Source: TMED23 sp964566055
Lineage (GTDB): Bacteria > Pseudomonadota > Alphaproteobacteria > Rhodospirillales > UBA2165
Assembly: GCA_964566055.1 (NCBI GenBank)
Contig: CAZMHI010000005.1
Span: 1-64,000, forward strand
Length of the DNA stretch: 64,000 nt
Direction of reading: 5' to 3'
The notes under the pieces are model-generated. The model made no database searches. It was not told the DNA's origin and saw only the letters and a program-made list of their open reading frames with translations. Shown piece by piece: positions 25,339-34,721 of this stretch. Position 1 is the first letter of the stretch, and each line of letters starts with the position of its first letter. The position numbers and the translations under genes were made by a program.

Positions 25339-26559
25339 ATGCCTCTTGAAGCTTTTAGCCCATCTGCAACACTTGTCGGCACCTTAACAGGTGGGGTTAC
25401 CAGTATTGACCGTACTTTGGTCAATCAAAGTGGCCGGGCCCAAACTCAGGCCGCCAAAAGCGTTCAAAAATTATTTGCCTCGCGAATAGATGCCGCACTG
25501 ATCGACTTAGGCAAATCCAATTCCACGGCAATTTCCGAACAATTGTTGCGCGATCAATCTCAACTCATCAGCCGCAAAGCACGGGTCAATGAAGCGATTG
25601 ACGTCATCAATCAGGCCCTCGATCAGTTTGACCATTTGAAAAGTCACATTGAATACCTGGAGGAACAAATTGCTTCGCATGAAGCTGGTGATATCACAGC
25701 CACTGAATTGTCGGTCATCTGGGATAATAAACTCAGAAAAATCAACCAGCTGGCGAGTGCGGCAAGCGAGTCCATCAAAGACGGTGATTCCTATTATCAG
25801 AAAAACTTGATCGAAACCCGGTCCCGCAGTTCCTTCTCAACTCAAACATTATTCGCCCCCTATAATTCCGCCGGCGACACCTTGCAAATAGATGGCGTGT
25901 ATTTGGGAACAGATTATTACATCACGGACAGCGGTGGCGATTTCTGGAATTCAGATACCGGCTATGCCGCCTCAGAGGAAGCGGTGGGCACACTAACGGA
26001 ATATAGTAGCTATCCAAACACGCCGACCGGGGTTTCGGATAGCGTTACGGATTTAGTCCTCAATAGTTATGATTTCTCGACCGGCGCCATCGATTTTGAC
26101 ACCTCTGGCGGGACAAATGTTACCGGTACGGTGACCGAAGGTGGTTTGGGTTTACTCGATGCCTGGATTTATTCCGATTTCGACAATCAAACTTCAATTG
26201 ATCAAGCCAAAAGTGATCTGGAAGCCGCCGAAGGTCTCATTTTAACCACAGAAGCGGAATATTTAAGTGACCGGACAACGTTACAATCGCGCGTCAGCGT
26301 TTTTGACACTTTAATTAGCGGTATTGATAGCGAAGTCGCCATTTTGGTGGAAGATTTACAGGATGAAGCGCGAGCAGATTTACTGGCTACTCAATTAGAA
26401 TTTATTCTGGCGCAGTTTGATTTCGCCCTATTGGCTGCGCGCGGCAATAGTTTGGTTCAAAGTATTTTGATCTCTCAAGATGAGGAAGATTTCGGCACCA
26501 ATACCAATGCTGGCCGGGTGCTAATCTCGGTTGGCCAAACCGTGAATATTACCGCGTAA
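25339..26559 (+). CDS. Flagellin-like or filament-type orphan protein
   Basis: A 406-residue protein with no cysteine and no signal peptide. The N-terminal ~130 residues are long helices rich in Gln, Ser and Ala (SISEQLLRDQSQLISRK-like); the middle (~150-275) is a Gly/Thr/Asp/Tyr-rich strand domain; the C-terminal ~120 residues are again helical and end with LEFILAQFDFALLAARGNS followed by LVQSILIS. Helix-strand-helix order, lack of Cys and this C-terminus recall flagellins (ALSIANQS-type ends) but the identity is weak and the usual N-terminal flagellin motif is not clear. No flagellar gene is nearby. It has a strong ribosome binding site inside a small hairpin and a CtrA-type box upstream. 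It may be a filament or secreted surface protein. Confidence 0.5.
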   Translation: MPLEAFSPSATLVGTLTGGVTSIDRTLVNQSGRAQTQAAKSVQKLFASRIDAALIDLGKSNSTAISEQLLRDQSQLISRKARVNEAIDVINQALDQFDHLKSHIEYLEEQIASHEAGDITATELSVIWDNKLRKINQLASAASESIKDGDSYYQKNLIETRSRSSFSTQTLFAPYNSAGDTLQIDGVYLGTDYYITDSGGDFWNSDTGYAASEEAVGTLTEYSSYPNTPTGVSDSVTDLVLNSYDFSTGAIDFDTSGGTNVTGTVTEGGLGLLDAWIYSDFDNQTSIDQAKSDLEAAEGLILTTEAEYLSDRTTLQSRVSVFDTLISGIDSEVAILVEDLQDEARADLLATQLEFILAQFDFALLAARGNSLVQSILISQDEEDFGTNTNAGRVLISVGQTVNITA

Positions 26560-26574
26560 CCCAAACAACTTCTG

Positions 26575-27645
26575 TTAGAGAGATTGCTTGGCGGTGTATT
26601 TTTGAGCATGCGCGACGATTTTCTTCATCACCGTCGGCAGGGCATGTTGGTCAAATTCAGCCACTTTACACCAAATCCCTTCAGTCTTGACCCTATCTGA
26701 ACACTGTCCAACGACAACTGCCAATTCCAAATGGAAATGGGTAAATGTATGGCGGACAATTCCGGGTAATGCCTCCCAATCGGTTTGAATTGGTGCCTCG
26801 GTATTATGCGCCGCCCCGGTTTTATTGTCTTCCAGCCAGGACGATGACGGTACTTCAATCATACCACCAAGCAGACCTTTTTCCGGCCGGCGCCGAAGCA
26901 ATATCTCGCTGTTTGTGTTAACCAGCCAATAAGCTGTCGCCCGCCGGGTCGGCTTGGTTTTCTTAGCTTGCCGTTTTGGTAACTTGTCAGCCAGACCTTT
27001 AGCCACTGCCTGACAGTTATTGAAAAAAGGACATATATCGCAGCTCGGATTTTTCGGCGTGCAGATCGTTGCACCGATATCCATCAGAGCCTGGGCATAG
27101 TCACCGGCTCGTTCATCTGGCGTATTTTGAACCGCTAACTTTTTTAATTTGGGTTTCGCTTTCGGTAGCGCTTCGGATAACGCGTTCAAACGCGCCATGA
27201 CCCGCTCGATATTGCCATCGACTGGCGTGGCTTTTTGACCAAAGGCAATCGATGCGATGGCAGCGGCGGTATAAGGACCAATTCCCGGCAATTTTAATAG
27301 ATCGCTTTCCGAATCTGGAAAGAAACCTTCATATTCTTCAGCAATAACTTTGGCGCATTTGTGCAAATTACGCGCCCGCGCATAATATCCTAATCCCTGC
27401 CAGGCGTGCAGAACATCGTCCAACGGCGCAGCGGCCAATTCTTTAATATCCGGCCAGCGCCTTAAAAAGTTTTCGAAGTAGGATTTGACGGTGGCAACTG
27501 TCGTTTGCTGCAGCATTATCTCGCTTAGCCAGACATGATACGGATCGGCTGTCTCTCCGGGAGCCGCCCGCCAGGGCAGATGCCGCCGATGGCGGTCATA
27601 CCAGGCTAGAGCCTGTGCTGAAAAATCTATCTTCTTTGCTGCCAC
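26575..27645 (-). CDS. mutY: A/G-specific adenine glycosylase MutY
   Basis: A 356-residue base-excision repair enzyme that removes adenine mispaired with 8-oxoguanine. It has the helix-hairpin-helix LPGIGPYTAAAIASIAFG with the catalytic Asp following in TPVDGNIERVMAR, the iron-sulphur ligands CTPKNPSCDICPFFNNC (Cys spacing 6, 2, 5), and a C-terminal NUDIX-like domain (from about residue 235) that recognises the oxidised base. The start is GTG at 27645. It is divergent from dciA and convergent with the flagellin-like gene. Confidence 0.97.
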   Translation of the reverse strand: MAAKKIDFSAQALAWYDRHRRHLPWRAAPGETADPYHVWLSEIMLQQTTVATVKSYFENFLRRWPDIKELAAAPLDDVLHAWQGLGYYARARNLHKCAKVIAEEYEGFFPDSESDLLKLPGIGPYTAAAIASIAFGQKATPVDGNIERVMARLNALSEALPKAKPKLKKLAVQNTPDERAGDYAQALMDIGATICTPKNPSCDICPFFNNCQAVAKGLADKLPKRQAKKTKPTRRATAYWLVNTNSEILLRRRPEKGLLGGMIEVPSSSWLEDNKTGAAHNTEAPIQTDWEALPGIVRHTFTHFHLELAVVVGQCSDRVKTEGIWCKVAEFDQHALPTVMKKIVAHAQKYTAKQSL

Positions 27646-27752
27646 CCGATATCCCTATTCCGTCAACTGGGTTGTCGACAAGCACATTCCTGCTTACCAT
27701 ATCGCCTCAACATCGCAACGTGAAATATCTATAGACCAGCAACGGTAATTTA

Positions 27753-28229
27753 ATGACCATCCGCCGATATCAATCACGCAGCATAAGTGCCACTGTAGAG
27801 AAAATCACACGACCAATTTTTGGTAAACGTGGGTTTGGTCAAGGCACCATGATCAATGATTGGCCCAACATAACGGGCTCGGTTTTAGCGCAGCATACCT
27901 TTCCGGAAAAAATAACCTATCCACGAGGCGAACGCGGCAATGGCACACTACATCTGCGCATTGATAGCCCGGCACTGGCTTTGGAACTGCAGCATCTAGA
28001 GCCACAATTACTGGAACGTATTAACACGCATTTTGGTTATCGCGCGGTTTCCGATATTAAAATAATCCAAGGGGCTCTGCCTGAAAAACCGAAAGAGCCA
28101 GAAATAGAAAAGCGCGAATTAACACTGGAAGAAAAATCCGCGCTTGATGAGCGTTTAAGTTTGGTAAGCGATCCTGATCTGAAAGAAGCGCTGCGCGCGC
28201 TTGGCGATGAAATTGCCACTCGGGATTAA
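27753..28229 (+). CDS. dciA: DciA-like protein (DUF721), replicative helicase loader
   Basis: A 158-residue DUF721 protein. In bacteria lacking DnaC, proteins of this family interact with the replicative helicase DnaB during loading. The family core is visible as IFGKRGFGQGTMINDWPNIT (near residue 22) and TLHLRIDSPALALELQHLEP (near 68). The C-terminal third is charged and helical (ELTLEEKSALDERL). The gene order mutY-dciA-dsbA-smc is common in alphaproteobacteria, which supports the call. Confidence 0.85.
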   Translation: MTIRRYQSRSISATVEKITRPIFGKRGFGQGTMINDWPNITGSVLAQHTFPEKITYPRGERGNGTLHLRIDSPALALELQHLEPQLLERINTHFGYRAVSDIKIIQGALPEKPKEPEIEKRELTLEEKSALDERLSLVSDPDLKEALRALGDEIATRD

Positions 28230-28422
28230 ATCTGCCCAGATATTCCCGCCCCAATATGGCCTAATTTTCAATTCACTGTGATTAAAAGCCATTGTGACTG
28301 GGGTATCTGGCAATTTTCTGCAAAGTTATCCCCAATTATTTGTGGTTTTGGCTGCGATCATCACTTGTCGAGATCAACTGGGCCATTTATATTCATCAAC
28401 ATCTAGTAGTTAGGAGGCAAGT

Positions 28423-29085
28423 TTGCCCAAACATGTGGTAGAAATAAAAAAAATGCGATTTCAGGGAATCGCCCTTTTCTTGGCCGGATTGGCTTTCATT
28501 GGATTGGCCTCAACACCGGCCCAAGCGCAGACGGCGAAACTGCCGCCGTTGCAGGAAATTCTGTCTGAACGCGTCCTCGGCAAAGCCGATGCACCGGTAA
28601 CAATCATTGAATATGCGTCGATGACTTGTCCGCACTGCGCTGCCTTTCATGCAGGCGCCTATCCCGCAATCAAAAAAGAATATATTGAAACCGGTAAGGT
28701 GAAATTTATCTATCGGGACTTCCCGCTTGATCGCTTGGCGTTGGCGGCGGCGATGATGGCCAGATGCGCACCCAAAGAACGTTACTTTCCAGTGGTCGAT
28801 ATAATATTCCGCACCCAGCAAAACTGGGCAAAAGTCGCTGATCCGGCAGCCGCTTTATCGCAGATTGGATTGCTTGCCGGTATTTCCAAGGATACTTACC
28901 AAGCCTGCGTCGGCAATAAAGATATTTTTGATGGCGTGATGAAAATCCGCAACGACGGGGATAAGAAATTCAAAGTTCAATCAACACCAACATTTGTCGT
29001 CAACGGTAAACGCGTCGACGGTCATCTGCCGATTGAACGGTTTCGCAAAGTTCTTGATGCTGAATTGGCGAAAGCCAAAAAATAG
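28423..29085 (+). CDS. DsbA-family thiol:disulfide oxidoreductase
   Basis: A 220-residue periplasmic thioredoxin-fold protein with active site CPHC in YASMTCPHCAAFHAGAYP (about residues 69-72) and the cis-proline loop QSTPTFVVNGKRV near residue 188. The N-terminus has a signal sequence (IALFLAGLAFIGLASTPAQA). The start is TTG at 28423, chosen because TAGGAGG lies five bases upstream; an ATG at 28453 is a possible later start. It may act as an oxidase or a reductase of envelope proteins. smc begins 33 bases downstream. Confidence 0.92.
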   Translation: MPKHVVEIKKMRFQGIALFLAGLAFIGLASTPAQAQTAKLPPLQEILSERVLGKADAPVTIIEYASMTCPHCAAFHAGAYPAIKKEYIETGKVKFIYRDFPLDRLALAAAMMARCAPKERYFPVVDIIFRTQQNWAKVADPAAALSQIGLLAGISKDTYQACVGNKDIFDGVMKIRNDGDKKFKVQSTPTFVVNGKRVDGHLPIERFRKVLDAELAKAKK

Positions 29086-29118
29086 TAAAGTTAATAACTA
29101 AAGGGGGCGTGGTAACCC

Positions 29119-32100
29119 GTGCAATTTTCCAAGTTACGGCTTACCGGATTTAAATCATTTGTCGATCCGACTGAATTGGACATTCAGCCGGGCCTGACAG
29201 GTGTCGTCGGCCCCAATGGCTGCGGCAAATCAAATCTCGTTGAAGCTTTGAAATGGGTGATGGGAGAAACCTCAGCCAAGCAAATGCGCGGCAGTGAGAT
29301 GGATGACGTTATCTTTTCCGGCACCCGCAACCGTCCGGCCCGCAATATTGCCGAGGTGGGGCTGGCTCTTGATAATTCGAGCCGGGAAGCGCCGTCTCAG
29401 TTTAACGACAATGATGATCTTGATGTTACCCGCAAGATCGAGCGGGAAAAAGGATCGACCTACCGGGTGAACGCTAAGGAAGTGCGCGCCCGCGATGTCC
29501 ATCTGCTTTTTGCCGATGCCGCCAGTGGTGCCCGCTCAACTGCCTTGGTCAGCCAAGGCCAAATCGGTGAGGTCGTTTCTGCCAAGCCGGCCCAGCGGCG
29601 CAAGCTGCTCGAAGAGGCTGCCGGTATATCCGGTCTGCATTCCCGCCGTCATGAGGCTGAACTCAGGCTGCGAGGTGCCGAAACCAACTTAGAACGCCTC
29701 GATGATATTATGGTGACTTTGGAAGCACAGATGCTTTCCTTGCGCAAGCAAGTGCGCCAGGCGACCCGCTACCGCAATCTCAATGATCATATCCGCAAAG
29801 CCGAGGCGATCTTATTTCTGATCCGCTGGACCGCGGCATCTCTGGAAATGGAACAAAGCAGCGAACTGCTCAGCGAAGCCGAAGCGGCCGTGACGGCGAC
29901 GACCAGCGTTACTTCCGCTGCTTCCGTGGCACAGGCCGAGGCCGCAAGTTATTTGCCTGAGCTTCGCGAAAAAGAAGCCGAAGCGGCCGCAGCCTTGCAG
30001 CGTCTTAACCTTGCCAAAGAAAGCCTTGAAGAAGAAGAGGCCCGGCTCCAAGCAGCCCAGGAAGAGTGTGAGACACGGCTTGAGCAAGTTACCCAGGACA
30101 TGGAACGCGAGCGCAATCTGGCTGCCGACGCCAATGCGGCGATGCGCAATTTGGGCGAAGAAAACGAACGTATCAGCGCCATCGAGCAGGATCAGGAAGC
30201 AGCGATTAATGAAGCTGGTGAAAAACTGGCGAGCGTGCGCGGCGAATATGAACAGCAGGAACATGGTTTAAGTGAACTCACTGAACGGATTGCCGCCCAG
30301 GAAGCGCAGCGCCACGATCTTGCCCGCCGCCGTGCGGAGTTAGAGGCCCGCCTGGCACGGCTGCGTACCAGTAACGAGGAACTGACCGCAGAAATTGCCC
30401 AACTTGAAGAGGCCGCCATTGATCGTGCTGCTGTGGCAGCGATGGAAGCCAAACTATCAAGCGCTGCAGATGCTTTGGAACAAGCACGTGGCCAAGTCGA
30501 AAGTGCTGAGCAGTCCCGCATCGAAGCCACCCGCCAGCTCACCGAAACGCAAACTCAGGCACAAACAACCATGGCAACGGCGGCAAAACTAGAGGCCGAG
30601 GCCCGTGCGCTTGCAGAACTATTGGAAACCGGCGATCCGGATTTATGGCCGCCCTTAATTGATGCTGTAACCGTCGAACCGGGCTTGGAAAGTGCGCTTG
30701 GCACCGCCCTCGGCGATGATTTAAGCGCCGCCACTGATGAAGCGGCGCCAGTGCATTGGCGCAATTTGCCTAACAATGGCGACGCTCCTGCCCTGCCTTC
30801 GGGCGCTGAACCTTTAAGTAATTTTGTCAACGGCCCAGCTGCCCTGGTCACCCGCTTGTCCCAGATTGGTGTGGTTGCCGATAGCGAAACCGGCCAGCGC
30901 TTAATGCCGCAACTTAAGCAAGGCCAACGCCTGGTGAGCCGAGATGGTGCCTTTTGGCGCTGGGATGGCTTTACTTCAACAGCCGATGCACCGACTTCGG
31001 CAGCCATTCGCCTGGAACAACGCAATCGCTTAGCCGAAACCCGGGAAAGCCTGGAGAGCGCTCAAACGGCGGCTAAAAAAGCTGAAGCAGAAGTTGGTGC
31101 GGCGCGCGAAGCTGTCGAAACCACCACCCACCAGGAACAGACCGCCCGCGCTGCGGTCAGAGAGGCTGAAACTGCCCGCGAATCTGCGCAGCAGGAAATG
31201 TCTCAATTACAACGCCAATCAACTGAAAACGATACTAAGCTTACTGCCCGTATAGAGGCTGCCAGCCGTGTTGCTGCAGATTTAAGTGAAGCGGAAAACG
31301 GTCTCAAAGAAGTTTCAGAGACCGAAGCTGATTTACCGGATGCCGAGGCCGGCCGCCGGGAAGTTGATTCGTTGCGTGCCACAGTGGGTGAAAAACGCGG
31401 TGAATTTGTCGAGGCGCAGTCAGCTTACGATACTTTGAAAAATCAAGCGGAAGAGCGCCGTCAGCGCCTTGCTGCCATCACCGAAGAACTCGCCAATTGG
31501 AACACCCGCAAGGAAGGCGCTGCCAAGCAACTCGAAGAACTGGGAGAGCGCAAACAGTCTCTCGAAGCAGAACGCGAGCGCCTGACCCAACAACCGGAAG
31601 AGATCAAACGCCGCCATCAGGATATTCTCGATAAAGTCGATGAGGCGGAGGAAAAACGCAAAGACGCCGCAGATCGTCTGGCCGAAGCAGAAACCAAACT
31701 CGCCGATGCCGATCGAAATTTGCGCGAGGCCGAAGCCAAACTGGCAGCCGTCCGGGAACAGCGTGTGCGCGCTGAAGCGGCAGTTGAACAGGCCAAGCAA
31801 GCCTCCGAAGCATTGATTGAACGCATGGATGATCGCCTCAATTGCGGCCCAGGCGCATTGCGTGAACTTGCCGGCATTGCCGAAGATGTGGAAGAACCTG
31901 AATTGCCGGAATTGGAAGCCGCGGAAAAACGCGTTGAGCGGCTGCTCAGGGAACGCGAAAATATGGGGCCTGTTAATTTGCGGGCCGAAACTGAAGCTCA
32001 AGAACTCAAAGAGCAGATCGAAACCCTGACGACCGAGCGTGAAGATCTGCTTAAAGCCATCGACAAGTTGCGCCGCGGTATCAATGAACTTAACCGTGAA

Positions 32101-32589
32101 GGGCGAAAACGTCTGCTGACTTCGTTTGAAGAAGTCGACAAACATTTCCAGGAACTTTTTGTCCGCTTGTTCGGCGGTGGCCGCGCCCATCTGGAATTGG
32201 TCGAATCAGATGATCCGCTGGAAGCCGGTCTTGAGATTATGGCGAGCCCGCCTGGGAAACGTCTGCAGGTACTCTCGTTATTATCGGGCGGCGAGCAGGC
32301 CCTAACTGCACTATCTCTGCTGTTTGCAGTCTTTTTAACCAATCCGGCACCGATTTGTGTGCTCGATGAGGTCGATGCACCGCTGGATGACGCCAATGTC
32401 GACCGCTTTTGCACGCTGGTCGATGAAATGGCGCATTCATTGTCGACCCGCTTCCTGGTCATCACCCATCACCGCATGACCATGGCTAGAATGGATCGTC
32501 TTTATGGCGTAACCATGGGCGAACAAGGCGTTTCTCAGCTGGTATCTGTCGACTTGGGCGAAGCGATTGAACTTCGCGATATCGCCTAG
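29119..32589 (+). CDS. smc: Chromosome segregation protein SMC
   Basis: A 1156-residue SMC ATPase that organises and segregates the chromosome with its kleisin partners. The Walker A motif GPNGCGKSN is near residue 33, long coiled coils run over about 170-490 and 650-990 (very rich in Glu, Ala, Arg and Gln), a hinge lies near 505-640 (LETGDPDLWPPLIDAVTVEP onward), and the C-terminal head has the signature LSGGEQALTALSLLFAVFL and Walker B VLDEVDAPLDDANVDRF. The start is GTG at 29119. Several long minus-strand reading frames inside it are shadows of its biased codons. Confidence 0.98.
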   Translation: MQFSKLRLTGFKSFVDPTELDIQPGLTGVVGPNGCGKSNLVEALKWVMGETSAKQMRGSEMDDVIFSGTRNRPARNIAEVGLALDNSSREAPSQFNDNDDLDVTRKIEREKGSTYRVNAKEVRARDVHLLFADAASGARSTALVSQGQIGEVVSAKPAQRRKLLEEAAGISGLHSRRHEAELRLRGAETNLERLDDIMVTLEAQMLSLRKQVRQATRYRNLNDHIRKAEAILFLIRWTAASLEMEQSSELLSEAEAAVTATTSVTSAASVAQAEAASYLPELREKEAEAAAALQRLNLAKESLEEEEARLQAAQEECETRLEQVTQDMERERNLAADANAAMRNLGEENERISAIEQDQEAAINEAGEKLASVRGEYEQQEHGLSELTERIAAQEAQRHDLARRRAELEARLARLRTSNEELTAEIAQLEEAAIDRAAVAAMEAKLSSAADALEQARGQVESAEQSRIEATRQLTETQTQAQTTMATAAKLEAEARALAELLETGDPDLWPPLIDAVTVEPGLESALGTALGDDLSAATDEAAPVHWRNLPNNGDAPALPSGAEPLSNFVNGPAALVTRLSQIGVVADSETGQRLMPQLKQGQRLVSRDGAFWRWDGFTSTADAPTSAAIRLEQRNRLAETRESLESAQTAAKKAEAEVGAAREAVETTTHQEQTARAAVREAETARESAQQEMSQLQRQSTENDTKLTARIEAASRVAADLSEAENGLKEVSETEADLPDAEAGRREVDSLRATVGEKRGEFVEAQSAYDTLKNQAEERRQRLAAITEELANWNTRKEGAAKQLEELGERKQSLEAERERLTQQPEEIKRRHQDILDKVDEAEEKRKDAADRLAEAETKLADADRNLREAEAKLAAVREQRVRAEAAVEQAKQASEALIERMDDRLNCGPGALRELAGIAEDVEEPELPELEAAEKRVERLLRERENMGPVNLRAETEAQELKEQIETLTTEREDLLKAIDKLRRGINELNREGRKRLLTSFEEVDKHFQELFVRLFGGGRAHLELVESDDPLEAGLEIMASPPGKRLQVLSLLSGGEQALTALSLLFAVFLTNPAPICVLDEVDAPLDDANVDRFCTLVDEMAHSLSTRFLVITHHRMTMARMDRLYGVTMGEQGVSQLVSVDLGEAIELRDIA

Positions 32590-32657
32590 TTGGTATAAGT
32601 CTAATTTATTCAATTATTTCAATAGCTTATGACTCATAATTTGGAGGGGATTGAATC

Positions 32658-32720
32658 TTGACAGGCCCCGATCCGAAAGATATGTTCCGTCCCGAAACCA
32701 CCGACGAACCTTCGTCTTAA
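32658..32720 (+). CDS. Possible 20-residue leader peptide before atpI
   Basis: A TTG at 32658, eight bases after GGAGGGGA, opens a 20-codon frame (MTGPDPKDMFRPETTDEPSS) ending with TAA at 32718. Its stop overlaps another ribosome-binding-like AAAGGAG that has no start codon at normal distance. It lies between smc and atpI in the presumed leader of the F0 operon. It may be a leader peptide, or chance. Confidence 0.35.
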   Translation: MTGPDPKDMFRPETTDEPSS

Positions 32721-32770
32721 AGGAGTTTTTCAGTCGTCTGCCCGGGCACTTCAACAATGGGCATCCTGCA

Positions 32771-33154
32771 ATGAGCGAGGATAAAAATCCGCCAGTCCCT
32801 GAAGTAGAAATTGAAGAGGACTTTGATACACGTTTGCGGCGCGCACGCGATTTAAGTGCTGAGCCCAATCAAGGCGGCGGAGCGGCGTTACCGGAAGACG
32901 GCAAAGGCAAGGCAATGCGCATCGGGACTGAATTGGTCTCTGCGGTTGTTGTCGGAGGTGGAATTGGTTTTTTATTAGATTCCTGGCTGGGAACCAAACC
33001 TTGGTTTTTGATCGGATTTCTAATTTTAGGAAACGCTGCTGGATTGTGGAATGTCTACCGACTTTCAAAAAGCCAGGGCTACACAGTAGGGTTTGACCGT
33101 GCTAATCGGTCGGCAAGTGAAGATACAAAAAACGATGGTACAAAAGGTGAGTAA
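32771..33154 (+). CDS. atpI: ATP synthase protein I (AtpI)
   Basis: A 127-residue protein counted from the ATG at 32771 (MSEDKNPPVPEVEIEEDF). AtpI is an accessory protein that helps assemble the c-ring. After a charged ~55-residue N-terminus it has two membrane segments, ELVSAVVVGGGIGFLLDSWL and PWFLIGFLILGNAAGLWNVY, the AtpI pattern with the conserved Gly-rich first helix. The frame is open upstream to 32651, but the family starts near here. The ribosome binding site is weak. It is the first gene of the F0 operon, three bases before atpB. Confidence 0.88.
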   Translation: MSEDKNPPVPEVEIEEDFDTRLRRARDLSAEPNQGGGAALPEDGKGKAMRIGTELVSAVVVGGGIGFLLDSWLGTKPWFLIGFLILGNAAGLWNVYRLSKSQGYTVGFDRANRSASEDTKNDGTKGE

Positions 33155-33156
33155 AG

Positions 33157-33888
33157 ATGGCTGAAGCCCATAGCCCAATGGAGCAATTCGAAATTAAGAC
33201 TTGGATTCCGATTCAAATCGGCGATTTCGATGCCTCATTTACCAACTCTTCCGCCTTTATGATACTTTCGGTTTTAGCGGCAACCGCTTTGATGGTGTTT
33301 GCCGTACGTCCACGCGCCGGCATCCCCGGACGCTGGCAGCTTTTGGCAGAATTGGCCTATCAGTTTATCGCCAAAATGGTGAGCGATAGTATCGGTAAGG
33401 AAGGCCGGCCCTATTTCCCCTTTATCTTTACCATCTTCATGTTTGTATTATTCGGTAATTTTATTGGCATGCTGCCTTATAGTTTCACCTTCACCAGCCA
33501 CATTGCCGTTACTTTGACCATGGCATTGGTTATATTTGTAATGGTGACAGTTATCGCTTTTGCCAAACACGGCCTGCACTTTTTCTCATTCTTCTTGCCA
33601 GCTGGCGTGCCGATTATCTTGGCGCCGCTGATGATCTCTATTGAAGTTATCTCATATTTTACCCGCCCGTTAAGTCTCAGCATCCGGTTATTTGCCAATA
33701 TGATGGCCGGCCATACTTTGCTGAAAGTTGTTGGCGGGTTTGTTGTTCCGCTTGGCATATTTGGCGTCGTACCGGTTGCCGGACTGGTCGCCGTTACCGG
33801 GCTGGAATTCCTCATCGCATTTTTGCAGGCCTACATTTTCACGATTTTGACCTGCATTTACATCAACGATGCAATTCATCTGCATTAA
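33157..33888 (+). CDS. atpB: F0F1 ATP synthase subunit a
   Basis: A 243-residue membrane subunit that forms the proton half-channels against the c-ring. About five to six hydrophobic helices are visible. The essential arginine sits in LSLSIRLFANMMAGHTLLKV (near residue 178), and the last helix has the usual EFLIAFLQAYIFTILTCIYI. The start ATG follows GGTGAG. It overlaps nothing and lies 54 bases upstream of atpE. Confidence 0.97.
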   Translation: MAEAHSPMEQFEIKTWIPIQIGDFDASFTNSSAFMILSVLAATALMVFAVRPRAGIPGRWQLLAELAYQFIAKMVSDSIGKEGRPYFPFIFTIFMFVLFGNFIGMLPYSFTFTSHIAVTLTMALVIFVMVTVIAFAKHGLHFFSFFLPAGVPIILAPLMISIEVISYFTRPLSLSIRLFANMMAGHTLLKVVGGFVVPLGIFGVVPVAGLVAVTGLEFLIAFLQAYIFTILTCIYINDAIHLH

Positions 33889-33942
33889 TTATTTAATAAT
33901 TTGAACATTCTTTGTTCAAGACTAACGAAAGGAAATTTTAAA

Positions 33943-34167
33943 ATGGACGCAGAAGCAGCAAAGCTCATCGGTGCTGGTTTGGCCACACTGGGCTTTATTG
34001 GCCCTGGCATTGGTATTGGACTTATTTGGGCAGCATTGATTAACACCGTTGGCCGCAACCCTGGCGCCGCAGATGCCGTCACCACCACCGCATGGGTATC
34101 TTTTGCGCTGGTTGAAGCTCTGGCTATTTTTGCCCTGGTTATCGGACTGATCATTCTATTTGGTTAA
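33943..34167 (+). CDS. atpE: F0F1 ATP synthase subunit c
   Basis: A 74-residue hairpin of two membrane helices, the rotor subunit. I use the ATG at 33943 (MDAEAAKLIGAGLATLGFIG), preceded by AAAGGAA; the frame opens earlier at 33901 but that part is not family-like. The loop RNPGAAD connects the helices, and the ion-binding Glu is in FALVEALAIFALVIG. The residue after Glu is Ala, and no Gln/Ser sodium ligand set is seen, which suggests protons as the coupling ion. Confidence 0.96.
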   Translation: MDAEAAKLIGAGLATLGFIGPGIGIGLIWAALINTVGRNPGAADAVTTTAWVSFALVEALAIFALVIGLIILFG

Positions 34168-34217
34168 TTTCGCCATTTAGATAATTTGTAACGGTTTCAA
34201 CCAACAGGCTAAGAATT

Positions 34218-34721
34218 ATGCCACAATTTGATGTCACAGCATTTTCGCCTCAGATAATCTGGCTCGTAATTTCGTTCCTGGTTCTCTACGTTCTGATGGC
34301 AAAAGTTGCTCTGCCGAGGATAGGCAGCATTTTGGAGGAACGGCAGGCAAGGATCGACGATAACCTTGATGCCGCCCAAAACCTCAGAAATGAGTCAAAC
34401 GCTGAAGCCGAAGCTTACGAGAAATCAATGGCCGAGGCGCGTGAGCAGGCCCGCTCAGCGATTTTTGATGCGACGCAGGAAATGTCAGATGATTCAGCAC
34501 GCCGCCATGAAGACCTTGGCACGCGTTTGTCAGGTGAGCTTAAAGCGGCGGAAGAGCGTATCGCTGAAGCCAAAGAAGCAGCGGTTTCCGGTATTCAGGA
34601 AGCAGCCGCCAGCGTGGCCGCCCAGGCAACGGAGCGCTTGATCGGAATTGAACCCGGTGAAGAAGCTGTTGCCAGTGCAATTTCCACTGCTTTCGATGCC
34701 TCGATGAAGGAGACTGGCTGA
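34218..34721 (+). CDS. atpF2: F0F1 ATP synthase subunit b'
   Basis: A 167-residue peripheral-stalk subunit. One N-terminal membrane helix (IIWLVISFLVLYVLMAKVAL, residues 13-32) is followed by a long charged coiled coil that reaches the F1 head. Alphaproteobacteria carry two different b-type subunits; this one, directly after atpE and starting MPQFD, is the b' form. Its stop TGA shares its A with the ATG of the next gene, so the two are translationally coupled. Confidence 0.93.
   Translation: MPQFDVTAFSPQIIWLVISFLVLYVLMAKVALPRIGSILEERQARIDDNLDAAQNLRNESNAEAEAYEKSMAEAREQARSAIFDATQEMSDDSARRHEDLGTRLSGELKAAEERIAEAKEAAVSGIQEAAASVAAQATERLIGIEPGEEAVASAISTAFDASMKETG

Noticed and set aside
28326..28334. 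TTATCCCCA, one base off a DnaA box, in the dciA-dsbA gap
   Set aside because: It is single, imperfect, and there is no cluster, AT-rich unwinding region or dnaA gene, so no origin can be claimed.
31420..32190. A 256-residue minus-strand frame inside smc
   Set aside because: It is antisense to the SMC coiled coil and head, and arises from their biased codons; it has no recognisable domain.
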